A stretch of 64,000 nt of DNA, from positions 372,001 through 436,000 of the forward strand of contig JAIXQR010000002.1 of assembly GCA_027485645.1 (NCBI GenBank). The letters run 5' to 3'. The stretch comes from a bacterium. Lineage in GTDB: Bacteria > Armatimonadota > Fimbriimonadia > Fimbriimonadales > Fimbriimonadaceae. The notes beneath the pieces were generated by a model. The model saw only the letters and a program-made list of their open reading frames with translations. It was not told where the DNA came from and searched no databases. Below, in pieces: positions 8,737 to 16,258 of this stretch (within the stretch, counting starts at the first letter, position 1; every line of letters begins with the position of its first letter). The position numbers were made by a program, and so were the translations under genes.

Positions 8737-8742
8737 AGTCAA
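8727..8742. promoter_or_regulatory. 16-base palindrome over the protease start codon
   Basis: TTGACTGCATAGTCAA is a perfect palindrome spanning the ATG at 8736. It may be a second repressor site of the capsid cassette; the TTGACT half also recurs as the -35 box at 8767-8772. Confidence 0.35.
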
Positions 8743-8772
8743 AGAATAGTAGACAAAGTTCTACTAAGTCAA
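8743..8772 (-). promoter_or_regulatory. Promoter of the capsid cassette with operator-like inverted repeat in the spacer
   Basis: On the minus strand a -35 box TTGACT (8772-8767) and a -10 box TATTCT (8748-8743) are 18 bases apart. The spacer is almost filled by a perfect inverted repeat, TAGTAGA-CAAAGT-TCTACTA (8747-8766). A repressor bound there would block polymerase. Transcription would start near 8736, at the first codon of the protease gene. The boxes and repeat are seen directly; repression is inference. Confidence 0.55.
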
Positions 8773-8903
8773 CCATGAAAATTCGGAAAATTTTCCGACG
8801 AAGCCGCCCTCGAAGCTACGAAGCGGAAATTCTCGCGAATCGTTACCCCTGTCTTGAAAAGTCCTTTCTGTTAGGGAAGAATTCTGTATCGCCCCAAAAC
8901 GCC

Positions 8904-9260
8904 ATGAGGACGCCCGCCCGACAGCTAAGCGTATCTGCCTTCACGATGCTGTTCCTCGTGTTTGGGCTGTCCATCCGTCCAGGTCTTGAGTGGCTCTTTG
9001 TAGACCACGAATACGCCCGAACGGACGGAATGATCGGGAAGTCCAGCGCGGATGTAATCGCCGCCTTGGGAGATCCGACCGAGGTCTATAACAAAAAGCG
9101 ATTCTGGGAGCGCGACCGCTACGGAAACTTCCGCGGTTGGGACCCCGACCCGAACTATCCCATCGGCGAGCGGGCATTCTGCTACGTCATCGGCACAAAG
9201 CGAATCGTGTTCTACTTCGCCAACGACATCGTGACCGCCGTCAAGGCGTCTTATTCCTAA
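8904..9260 (+). CDS. BamE/SmpA-like small membrane-anchored protein
   Basis: 118 residues from the ATG at 8904. An in-frame ATG at 8775 would add 43 basic residues without obvious structure and would overlap the cassette promoter region, so I prefer the later start. One N-terminal membrane helix (about 10-27) is followed by 'GMIGKSSADVIAALGDPTEVYNKKRFWERDR', the 'G.s..eVi..LG.P' pattern of the BamE-like fold, then a hydrophobic strand (RIVFYFANDIVTAV). Function unknown; the fold assignment is tentative. Divergent from the capsid cassette, but no functional link is evident. Confidence 0.55.
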   Translation: MRTPARQLSVSAFTMLFLVFGLSIRPGLEWLFVDHEYARTDGMIGKSSADVIAALGDPTEVYNKKRFWERDRYGNFRGWDPDPNYPIGERAFCYVIGTKRIVFYFANDIVTAVKASYS

Positions 9261-9270
9261 CCCGCTCGGC

Positions 9271-9939
9271 TCAAAGTTCCATCGACCAGCTTTCCTGCAA
9301 GCCGTCGTAGGTCAGCGACTTCACGTGAAAGTCGCCATAAAGCGTGTTGTATCGGTAGCCCTGAATGTTGTTGAAGTAATCCCGAAGGCTATCCGTGGGC
9401 GTAATCGCCCGCGTCGATCCGTGCCAGTGCCCGGCTCCGTCAAACATCACGTTCACGTCCGAAGGCAATCGGAAATTGGTCTGGGTGAAGTACTTAAAGG
9501 CAATCTCGGTTCGGAAGAAATAGCTTGAACCGTAAACCTTCCACATGCTCGGCTCCGACCGAAACGGGGTCGGAAAGTGATTCTCGAGCACCTGAGTCCC
9601 CGAGTCGCCGGGGCAATGGAAAATGTCCTTGTTCTTGGCGTAAGGCTGAACCACCTCGTGCAGCAGCGGCATCGTGTCAATCCGGTTTCGGAACTCCGGA
9701 AAATCGTTCCAAATGTCCGGCGCAAACTTGTCGCTCGCATCCAGCGCGTGAGGGAACTGGTCCTCGTAATCCCCCATGTACAGCGCAATCGAAGCCCCGA
9801 TCTGCTTCAGGTTGCTGATGCACGCCGACTTCTTGGCCTCCGCCTTCGCCCGGGCAAAAACGGGGAAGAGAAACGCCGCCAAGATCGCGATGATCGCAAT
9901 CACAACCAGCAACTCAATAAGCGTGAAAGCGCGCCGCAT
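9271..9939 (-). CDS. Prepilin-like protein with type IV N-terminal methylation motif
   Basis: 222 residues. It starts [20 protein letters not shown]: short basic leader, prepilin peptidase site before F-T-L-I-E, then a long hydrophobic helix, followed by '[24 protein letters not shown]', characteristic of the large DUF1559-like pseudopilin families of Armatimonadota and Planctomycetes. The C-terminal domain has the H.P.D pattern ('FHCPGDSG') and a 'GAGHWHGS' segment. It probably sits in the membrane and is assembled or secreted by a type II/IV system not in this window. Convergent with the BamE-like gene. A 165-base gap separates its start from the divergent gene at 10105. Confidence 0.85.
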   Translation of the reverse strand: MRRAFTLIELLVVIAIIAILAAFLFPVFARAKAEAKKSACISNLKQIGASIALYMGDYEDQFPHALDASDKFAPDIWNDFPEFRNRIDTMPLLHEVVQPYAKNKDIFHCPGDSGTQVLENHFPTPFRSEPSMWKVYGSSYFFRTEIAFKYFTQTNFRLPSDVNVMFDGAGHWHGSTRAITPTDSLRDYFNNIQGYRYNTLYGDFHVKSLTYDGLQESWSMEL

Positions 9940-10104
9940 ACCGCTTCAGTTTACGACGACTTGGCCCGTAGCGTGGCAGCTTTTAGTCCTCTCCTCGCCA
10001 ACATCTGAAAGCTCGTACCGTCGGCCTAGACTTTTGCCTGCTCTATAGTCCAAAATGAGTGGTTGCGCCCCAACCTGCATCCGGGGCCAGCGTGAGGAAG
10101 CAAT

Positions 10105-11922
10105 TTGGCCAAGCAAGTCTCGTTTAAGCCCGAAGAAATTTCTGCCCGATCCTATGCGGATCGCCTGATTCTCGAGAAACTCACCGAGATGGAGGCCGCG
10201 ATCAAGCTGAGCGAACTCGCCGAAAAACTGGCGGAGAATGGCCTAGGCTTGGCAACCGTTCGATCCCTCTTGGCTTCGAACCCAGACCGATTCGCTTACC
10301 ACGAGCGACGCTGGATTCCGGCTGCCCGACTGATCACCCAGGGCCGCCCGCTTGCAGAAATCATCGCCGTCACCCTTGACCGATTCGGCGCTCCAATGCC
10401 GTTCGATCTTCTCGTGACCGAGATTTCGCGAGTCCGCAAAGAAGAAATTGAAGTCATCGAGCCTGTCGTCCTGCGACTCCTCGATCACGATTCCCGCTTT
10501 GCTTTCACCAACGAGCACGAAGTCGCCCTCACCGCTTGGAGCTTCGTCGCCATCGATGAAGAACGAGATCGTGGCCTCGCCCTCAACGGCCTCACGCCGG
10601 AAGAAGTCGAAATCATCGAAGCCCGACTCGGCAACTTCGACTGGCGAGCCGAAGACGCGGTCGCCGTTGCCATCGAAAAGCTGGCTCCGGCACGCCTAAA
10701 GGCCATCGGTGCGGCTTGCTGGAAGCAACTCAACTCCGAAGATCCAAAGTCGGTCCTCCTCTTCGATTTCCGCAAGTTCGCTGCCGACGCTTTCAGCGTT
10801 CCTGGCTTCATCTACTCGCCAGACGGCAACATCTACCCAGAAAAGGAAGCCACTAAGTGGATTTCTGGCGCGATCAAGCTGGCCGATAAGCTCGCCCCAT
10901 CCGTCGAAGTCGATGACGTCGCCCCGATGGAGATCAAGCCCGAAGACATCAGCAAGATGGTCGGCAAGATCGTTGGTGTCGATTCCAGCACCACCGCCCT
11001 CAAGCTTCTCGAAGAGAACTACGAGATCACGCCAGGCACCAAGACCTTTGTCGATGACCTTGCGAACATGATTGCCGCCCTCCAAGGCAGCTCCGATGTT
11101 GTGTGGGTCGGTGGAGACCGCTTCCGAAAGCCAGGTTCCATTCCCGATTACATCGCCGAAGTTCCCGAGCCGTTCTACTTCGTATCGTCCGACATCATGG
11201 ACGAGGAAGGCGAACTCATCGATGTCGAACTCACCGATGACGGCCTCAGCACCTCGCTGCGAAAGCTCCTTAGCCACCCGCTGGCGATGGACGTTCTCGA
11301 CGAAGACATTTCGCCAACGCCAAAGGTCATGCCAGACAGCGTTCGCTTGGTCCTCAAGTCCATCCACCGAGAACTCGGCACCTTCCCAATGTGCCAGCTG
11401 CCAACCGGATTCCTCGATGCCACTCCAAACGTTCAGGAGTTGATCATGCAGGACGCCGATGGCCGAGAACTCACGATCTGGGCCAACCACGAAGCCCGGT
11501 TGACCTACAACTGGATCGACTGGTGGTTCGAGCAGACCAACGAAAGCGGCGCCGTCTTCACCCTGACCAAGACCAACAAGCCAAACGTCTTTGACTTCGC
11601 TTGGATGGAACAGCCAGACCCCGTCGTCTACATCACCGTTCAGCGAATGGAAGAGCTCCGAAACATCGGTGTCGCTTCTGAAGGCAAGAGCATGCTTGAC
11701 GTTCTCGTCGAAGTCTTTGCCCACTGGCCAAAGGGCGCCGACTTCTTGACTCTCCTCGCGGAAGTTAACGTCGTCCGCCGAAGCAGCCGACGCCTCATCG
11801 CTTCGCTCCTCAGCAGCTACCAGTGCTTCTACCAGCGATCCGGAAGCCCGGTCTGGCACTTCGACGCCAAGAAGATCGATCTCGGCTTCGACAAGACGAA
11901 GCGAAAGTTCGTTCGAAAGTAA
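10105..11922 (+). CDS. Large protein of unknown function with winged-helix-like N-terminus
   Basis: 605 residues. The TTG start at 10105 follows a GAGGAAG ribosome-binding site at the right distance. I do not recognise a family. Residues about 20-75 (LILEKLTEMEAAIKLSELAEKLAENGLGLATVRSLLASNPDRFAYHERRWI) look like a winged-helix/HARE-HTH unit, and a second similar unit follows at about 85-145 ('LDRFGAPMPFDLLVTEISRV ... LLDHDSRFAFT'). The middle has further helical, acidic segments, and the C-terminus ends in a possible third wing ('VVRRSSRRLIASLLSSYQCFYQRSGSPVWHFD'). No signal peptide or membrane helix, so cytoplasmic. A regulator or nucleic-acid-binding role is inference only. Confidence 0.6.
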   Translation: MAKQVSFKPEEISARSYADRLILEKLTEMEAAIKLSELAEKLAENGLGLATVRSLLASNPDRFAYHERRWIPAARLITQGRPLAEIIAVTLDRFGAPMPFDLLVTEISRVRKEEIEVIEPVVLRLLDHDSRFAFTNEHEVALTAWSFVAIDEERDRGLALNGLTPEEVEIIEARLGNFDWRAEDAVAVAIEKLAPARLKAIGAACWKQLNSEDPKSVLLFDFRKFAADAFSVPGFIYSPDGNIYPEKEATKWISGAIKLADKLAPSVEVDDVAPMEIKPEDISKMVGKIVGVDSSTTALKLLEENYEITPGTKTFVDDLANMIAALQGSSDVVWVGGDRFRKPGSIPDYIAEVPEPFYFVSSDIMDEEGELIDVELTDDGLSTSLRKLLSHPLAMDVLDEDISPTPKVMPDSVRLVLKSIHRELGTFPMCQLPTGFLDATPNVQELIMQDADGRELTIWANHEARLTYNWIDWWFEQTNESGAVFTLTKTNKPNVFDFAWMEQPDPVVYITVQRMEELRNIGVASEGKSMLDVLVEVFAHWPKGADFLTLLAEVNVVRRSSRRLIASLLSSYQCFYQRSGSPVWHFDAKKIDLGFDKTKRKFVRK

Positions 11923-11941
11923 AGAACGAATCCCATCACGG

Positions 11942-11971
11942 TGGAAGGTGCCACAAATTAGGTACCTTCCA
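11942..11971 (+). promoter_or_regulatory. Hairpin between the 605-residue gene and the DHFR-like gene
   Basis: Arms TGGAAGGTGCC (11942-11952) and GGTACCTTCCA (11961-11971) pair over 11 bases with one mismatch and an 8-base loop. It lies 19 bases after the upstream stop and ends three bases before the GTG at 11975. There is no T-run after it. It could be a weak terminator of the upstream gene or a translation control of the downstream one. Confidence 0.45.
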
Positions 11972-11974
11972 AGC

Positions 11975-12487
11975 GTGACGATCACCCTCTTCATCGCAAC
12001 CAGCCTCGACGGATACATCGCGGGGCCGGACGACGATCTTTCGTGGTTGTTTACCGACGCCGACTACGGATTTTCTGAATTCTACGAGACCGTTGATGGT
12101 CTCATCATGGGACGCGGCACCTACGACGTTGTCCGAAAGATGGGCAAGTGGCCCTACCCCGGAAAGCCAACCTACGTTGTCTCCAAAAACGCCGATTTCA
12201 CGGTCGATACGCCCGATACGAAAGCTGCTACTGGCGAACTCGAAGACCTTGAAGTCGAACTCGTCGACCTCGGCCTGAAGAACGTTTGGCTCGTTGGTGG
12301 CGGCGAACTCGTCCGCTCGTTCCTCGATCAGCAACGTATCGATCGCATCGTCATCAGCATGCATCCTGTCCTTCTCGGACGCGGCGTTGCCCTCTTCGCT
12401 GGCGGATTCCCCGGCATGCGACTTAAGCTTGAGCACGCCGAAAGCTTCGATTCCGGCCTCGTTCAGCTGACCTATTTGACCGATTAA
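11975..12487 (+). CDS. Dihydrofolate-reductase-family protein (RibD/YyaP-like)
   Basis: 170 residues. It begins TITLFIATSLDGYIAG, the classic start of the RibD C-terminal/dihydrofolate-reductase-like domain, continues with 'LIMGRGTYDVV' and ends with the NADPH-binding 'NVWLVGGGELVRSFLDQQRIDRIVISMHPVLLGRG'. Members are NADPH-dependent reductases, mostly of unknown substrate; this is not the housekeeping FolA. I start at GTG 11975 so the protein begins one residue before the first strand; an in-frame GTG at 11948 lies inside the hairpin. Followed 57 bases later by thrS. Confidence 0.85.
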   Translation: MTITLFIATSLDGYIAGPDDDLSWLFTDADYGFSEFYETVDGLIMGRGTYDVVRKMGKWPYPGKPTYVVSKNADFTVDTPDTKAATGELEDLEVELVDLGLKNVWLVGGGELVRSFLDQQRIDRIVISMHPVLLGRGVALFAGGFPGMRLKLEHAESFDSGLVQLTYLTD

Positions 12488-12544
12488 CGCAGGTATCCTG
12501 CAGACGTTCACAACTCAATCCCGCTGTAAGGGAAGGACCATCTC

Positions 12545-14350
12545 ATGCGCTACGAAGAAACAAATCTCTATCGTCTCCGGCACTCTGCCGCCCACCTTCT
12601 GGCGCAAGCCGTTACCGAACTCTATCCCGGTGCGAAGCTCGCCATCGGCCCACCCGTAGAGAACGGCTTCTACTACGACATCGACTTCCCAACGCCATTG
12701 CGTGAGGAAGATCTGCCGAAGCTCGAGCAGAAGATGAAAGAGCTGGCCAAGCTCGATCAGCGCATTGAGCGCACCGAAGTCAGCCGAGAAGAAGCCCGCG
12801 CGCTCATCCTCGATGCCAGCATCCCCAGCATGGGCCCTGACGTCGCCGAGTACAAGCTCCAACTCCTCGACGCCATTCCAGAAGGCGAAACGATCAGCTT
12901 CTACAACCAGCAGCGGACCGACCGCGAAGGCGTCCTGCACCGCTTCTTAGACCTCTGCCGCGGACCGCACGTCGACACGACGAAGGAAATCAAGGCCTTC
13001 AAGCTCATGTCCATCGCGGGTGCCTACTGGCGCGGCGACGTCAAAAACAAGCAGCTCACGCGAATCTACGGCACGGCCTTCGAAACCAAAGAGGAACTCG
13101 AGCAGCACCTCTTCATGCTCGAAGAAGCCAAGAAGCGCGACCACCGCATCCTCGGCAAAGAGCTCGGCCTCTTCATGTTCTCGCCTCGCGTCGGAACCGG
13201 CCTCCCACTCTGGTTGCCCAAAGGCGCGACTCTGCGCCAGGTGATGATAGACTTCCTCCAAAAGGAGCAGGTCAAGCGCGGCTACGATCCCGTTGTGACC
13301 CCCCACATCGCCAGCATCAAGCTGTACGAAAAGTCCGGGCACATCATCAACTACCGCGACAAGATGTTCCCGTTCATGGAGGACCACACCGAGGGTAGCG
13401 AAAAGGACACCTACATCCTAAAGCCGATGAACTGTCCGTTCCACATCGAAATCTACGCGTCGCAGATGCGCAGCTATCGAGACCTCCCGGTGCGGTACGC
13501 CGAGTTCGGCACCGTCCACCGCTATGAGCAAAGCGGGGAAGTCACCGGCATCCTCCGCGCCCGAGGCTTCACGCAGGACGACGCCCACCTGTTCGTCCGC
13601 CCCGACCAACTTCTCGAAGAGTTCATCGGCGTGGTGGACCTCATGAAGACCGTTCTCAACAAGCTCGGCCTGACCTCCTACCGTGCGCGACTCGGAACGA
13701 AGGATCCGAACGACTCGAAGTACGTCGGCCATGACGATAACTGGAAGCTCGCTACCGCCGCCATCGAAGAAGCCTGCCAAAAGATGGGCCTCGAGTACGA
13801 AGTCTCCCCCGGAGACGCCGCCTTCTATGGTCCCAAGCTCGACTTGATCATCAAGGACGCCCTCGGCCGAGACTGGCAGATGGGCACCGTCCAGGTCGAC
13901 TACAACTTGCCGGAGCGATTCGAACTCGAGTACATCGGTGAGGACAGCAAGCCCCACCGCCCGGTCATGATCCACCGCGCCCCGTTCGGCTCGCTCGAGC
14001 GAATGATCGGCCTCATCACCGAGCAATACGCCGGCGCCTTCCCGCTCTGGCTCGCCCCGGTCCAGATCAGCGTCCTCGCGATCGCCGACCGCCATAACGA
14101 GCGAACGCTCGAAGTGGCCAACGAACTCCGCGAGACCATCTTTGACACGCGAAATCTTCGGGTGTCGATCGATGACCGCCGCGAAACCCTCGGTAAAAAG
14201 ATCCGCGATGCCCAGCTCGCCAAAGTGCCGTACATGCTCATCATCGGCGACAAGGACCTCGAAAACGGCACCGTCGGTGTCCGCTCGCGAGAAGAAGGCG
14301 ACCTCGGACCAATGACCCTAGAAGCGTTCTTGGCCCACATCAATAAGTAG
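12545..14350 (+). CDS. thrS: Threonyl-tRNA synthetase lacking the N-terminal TGS domain
   Basis: Charges tRNA-Thr. 601 residues against about 640 in the usual bacterial enzyme. The missing part is the whole N-terminal TGS domain: the editing-domain motif RHSAAHLLAQAV begins at residue 12, where E. coli has it near 70, and an in-frame TAA lies 18 bases upstream of the ATG, so no extension exists. The editing (SAD) domain, the class II catalytic core with MNCPFHIEIY zinc/substrate residues and the HRYEQSGEV motif 2, and the C-terminal anticodon-binding domain ('LAPVQISVLAIADRHNE') are all present. Ribosome-binding site AAGGGAAGG. No T-box leader seen. Confidence 0.95.
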   Translation: MRYEETNLYRLRHSAAHLLAQAVTELYPGAKLAIGPPVENGFYYDIDFPTPLREEDLPKLEQKMKELAKLDQRIERTEVSREEARALILDASIPSMGPDVAEYKLQLLDAIPEGETISFYNQQRTDREGVLHRFLDLCRGPHVDTTKEIKAFKLMSIAGAYWRGDVKNKQLTRIYGTAFETKEELEQHLFMLEEAKKRDHRILGKELGLFMFSPRVGTGLPLWLPKGATLRQVMIDFLQKEQVKRGYDPVVTPHIASIKLYEKSGHIINYRDKMFPFMEDHTEGSEKDTYILKPMNCPFHIEIYASQMRSYRDLPVRYAEFGTVHRYEQSGEVTGILRARGFTQDDAHLFVRPDQLLEEFIGVVDLMKTVLNKLGLTSYRARLGTKDPNDSKYVGHDDNWKLATAAIEEACQKMGLEYEVSPGDAAFYGPKLDLIIKDALGRDWQMGTVQVDYNLPERFELEYIGEDSKPHRPVMIHRAPFGSLERMIGLITEQYAGAFPLWLAPVQISVLAIADRHNERTLEVANELRETIFDTRNLRVSIDDRRETLGKKIRDAQLAKVPYMLIIGDKDLENGTVGVRSREEGDLGPMTLEAFLAHINK

Positions 14351-14359
14351 AATCCGCAT

Positions 14360-15097
14360 ATGCGGTTGAATCAACGAGGGAGCCTTTCAACCAGGCTCCC
14401 TTCTGCTACGTGGCGCAAGAGATTTCGCCATCGCAAGTCGACCTATTTGATCCTATTCGCGCTGACTTTGGTAGCGGGGATCATCTTGTTGACTCGCGAA
14501 TACGCATTATTCAAACTTGGCGCAGGCCCATGTGTGGCTGCAATCTACTTTCTAGTCGCGCTCTCTTGGCTCGCCGCAGGGACGCTGCACCGCAAGACAA
14601 ATGCCGTCCAAGTTGCCATCTTCATGATGAATTTTGGGTTTGTTTGCTTCGCTCTGGGTAGGGATTGGCGATCTACTGAGGCAGATAAAATGGGCAAAAT
14701 TCAAACTCAAAGGCTCAAATCACTCGCGCGAGCCACCGAACTCTATGCCGAAGACCATTCGGAGAAGCTGCCGCTCGCTAACGTGTGGATGGACTCAATT
14801 TCCGACCGGGTCAAAGAAGCAGATTTCAACCTCGGAACAACTTTGGTGCCGCCCATTCCGGGCTACCACGTTGCGATGAACTCAGATCTAAGCGGCAAAA
14901 GCCTTGCCGGGCTTGAATCGAAAAACAGATTCTGCCTATTCTTCATCTCCCATAAGTCCGAACGAAACGCCAACGACGCGCTCCACTCAATCACCGAAGA
15001 CCGCCTAGGCGTTAGCATCTCCGGCTTCGTGCGACCCTTTTCCGAAGCCGTTTCTCCCAACGAACCGAGAAGCCTTCCCAGCTCGATCAGTAAGTAG
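14360..15097 (+). CDS. Membrane protein with pilin-like globular domain, copy 1
   Basis: 245 residues. A basic N-terminus is followed by three hydrophobic helices (about 28-47, 52-72, 80-98) and then a soluble domain: 'RLKSLARATELYAEDHSEKLPLANVWMDSI' and 'GYHVAMNSDLSGKSLAGLES'. The soluble part resembles the C-terminal domain of DUF1559-like pseudopilins (the Y..D....LP.A..W pattern), but the prepilin leader is replaced by membrane helices. Starts nine bases after thrS. Paralogue of the next gene; function unknown. Confidence 0.65.
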   Translation: MRLNQRGSLSTRLPSATWRKRFRHRKSTYLILFALTLVAGIILLTREYALFKLGAGPCVAAIYFLVALSWLAAGTLHRKTNAVQVAIFMMNFGFVCFALGRDWRSTEADKMGKIQTQRLKSLARATELYAEDHSEKLPLANVWMDSISDRVKEADFNLGTTLVPPIPGYHVAMNSDLSGKSLAGLESKNRFCLFFISHKSERNANDALHSITEDRLGVSISGFVRPFSEAVSPNEPRSLPSSISK

Positions 15098-15106
15098 AAT
15101 CCACCT

Positions 15107-15811
15107 ATGCGGCTGAATGAGCGTGGAAGCCTTTTCACCGGCCTTCTCGGCAGCAAATCTGGGCGGGAGCGCATTCGACGCGCGACCTTTTACGTTTTAT
15201 ACATGCTCAGCACCTGCGCCGGGATGATCATGATCACGCGCGATTATGCCTCCCTTCGTGTCGGAGTCGAAGTTCACGCCGCTTCGATCCTTTTTCTAGC
15301 CATCCTGCCATGGCTGGTTGTCGGCGCGTCTTGGCGTGTTACGAAAGGACTGCACGGACCATTCCTTGCGACTCTAATTGGATTTGGTTGCCTGATTGTC
15401 GGCAGGGTTTTCCTATCGGCAAACGCGGCAAAGAATGCGGGTGCTCAATACAAAAAGCTCAAATCACTCTCCGAAGCCTCAGTACTTTACGCGGGCGATC
15501 ACTCGGAAGCGTTGCCACCCGCGAATGTCTGGATGGATTCGATCTCGAACCGCGTAACCGAGGAGGATTTATCCCTCGGTAAGAATCTGATGCCAGCACA
15601 AGATGGCTACCACGTCGCGATGAACTCGGACTTGAGCCAAAAGTCTCTCGAAAAGCTTGAGTCACCGGACGACAGCATCCTGTACTTCCTCTCGTTCAAG
15701 TCCGAGCGAAATGCCAACGACGCATTTCATTCAATCACGGAAATGCGTCGCGGCGTGAATCTTCTTGGAAGTGTCAGGCGAGTTCCGGAACTTACTTCTT
15801 CGCAACCTTAG
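15107..15811 (+). CDS. Membrane protein with pilin-like globular domain, copy 2
   Basis: 234 residues, same layout as copy 1: MRLNERGSL start, three hydrophobic helices, then 'KLKSLSEASVLYAGDHSEALPPANVWMDSI', 'GYHVAMNSDLSQKSLEKLES' and 'SERNANDAFHSITE'. The two proteins are far closer in the soluble domain than in the helices, so selection is probably on the soluble part. Its last 20 bases overlap the convergent gene at 15792-16208. Confidence 0.65.
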   Translation: MRLNERGSLFTGLLGSKSGRERIRRATFYVLYMLSTCAGMIMITRDYASLRVGVEVHAASILFLAILPWLVVGASWRVTKGLHGPFLATLIGFGCLIVGRVFLSANAAKNAGAQYKKLKSLSEASVLYAGDHSEALPPANVWMDSISNRVTEEDLSLGKNLMPAQDGYHVAMNSDLSQKSLEKLESPDDSILYFLSFKSERNANDAFHSITEMRRGVNLLGSVRRVPELTSSQP

Positions 15812-16208
15812 GTAGCTTCGGCGCCTTTGGCGCCCGGCTCGCTTGGAAAGCCTTAAACACCTTCAGAGCGACCATCGCGATGTTAATGCCTGGAACAATC
15901 TTGCTCAAAATTGGGGCGGCTGCCATCGAGGCATTCTCAAAAACGCCCGCCGCATTCGATGCCTTGGTGCCAACCGATCGAGTCGTCTCTCGAACCGAAC
16001 TTGCGACATCGTCCACCTTCACGGCCGTGGATTGAACCGTGTCCACCAGCTTGTTCACCTTCACGTTCAGTTCGGCGAGCTGTGGCTTGCTCTCTTCCAG
16101 CATCTTCACCACGCGCAAGCCAATGACTGCCAGAACAACCAGGACCACCAGGTTCACGACAAAAAACAGGGCCGAGACCACTAACCACCAAATCGGAATT
16201 TCTGTCAT
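15792..16208 (-). CDS. DUF948-like membrane-anchored coiled-coil protein
   Basis: 138 residues: an N-terminal membrane helix (about 6-31), then a heptad-like helix ('LEESKPQLAELNVKVNKLVDTVQSTAVKVDDVASSVRETT') and an Ala/Lys/Pro-rich tail (SRAPKAPKLPKVAKK). This is the plan of DUF948/YtxH-type general stress proteins, which are membrane-tethered coiled coils of unclear role. Overlaps the 3' end of the convergent gene by 20 bases, which is unusual in this otherwise non-overlapping convergent arrangement. Confidence 0.6.
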   Translation of the reverse strand: MTEIPIWWLVVSALFFVVNLVVLVVLAVIGLRVVKMLEESKPQLAELNVKVNKLVDTVQSTAVKVDDVASSVRETTRSVGTKASNAAGVFENASMAAAPILSKIVPGINIAMVALKVFKAFQASRAPKAPKLPKVAKK

Positions 16209-16258
16209 ATCACTTAGCCTCGTTCAAGGGTACTAGGTTCAACCGCCTTTGCGCCCAT

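Larger units (their letters stand above)
14340..15811 (+). repeat. Tandem gene duplication, unit about 750 bases
   Basis: The junctions are visible: the sequence around the thrS stop and the first copy's start (14340-14391) and that around the first copy's stop and the second copy's start (15088-15140) match nearly base for base, including AAGTAGAATCC before each ATGCGG. The duplication therefore began inside the end of thrS, and the first copy carries a thrS-derived stop segment at its 3' end. The copies have since diverged. Confidence 0.75.

Noticed and set aside
10696-12018. 440-codon open frame antisense to the 605-residue gene
   Set aside because: No ribosome-binding site, mirrors the codon bias of the sense gene; the sense strand has a good start and context.
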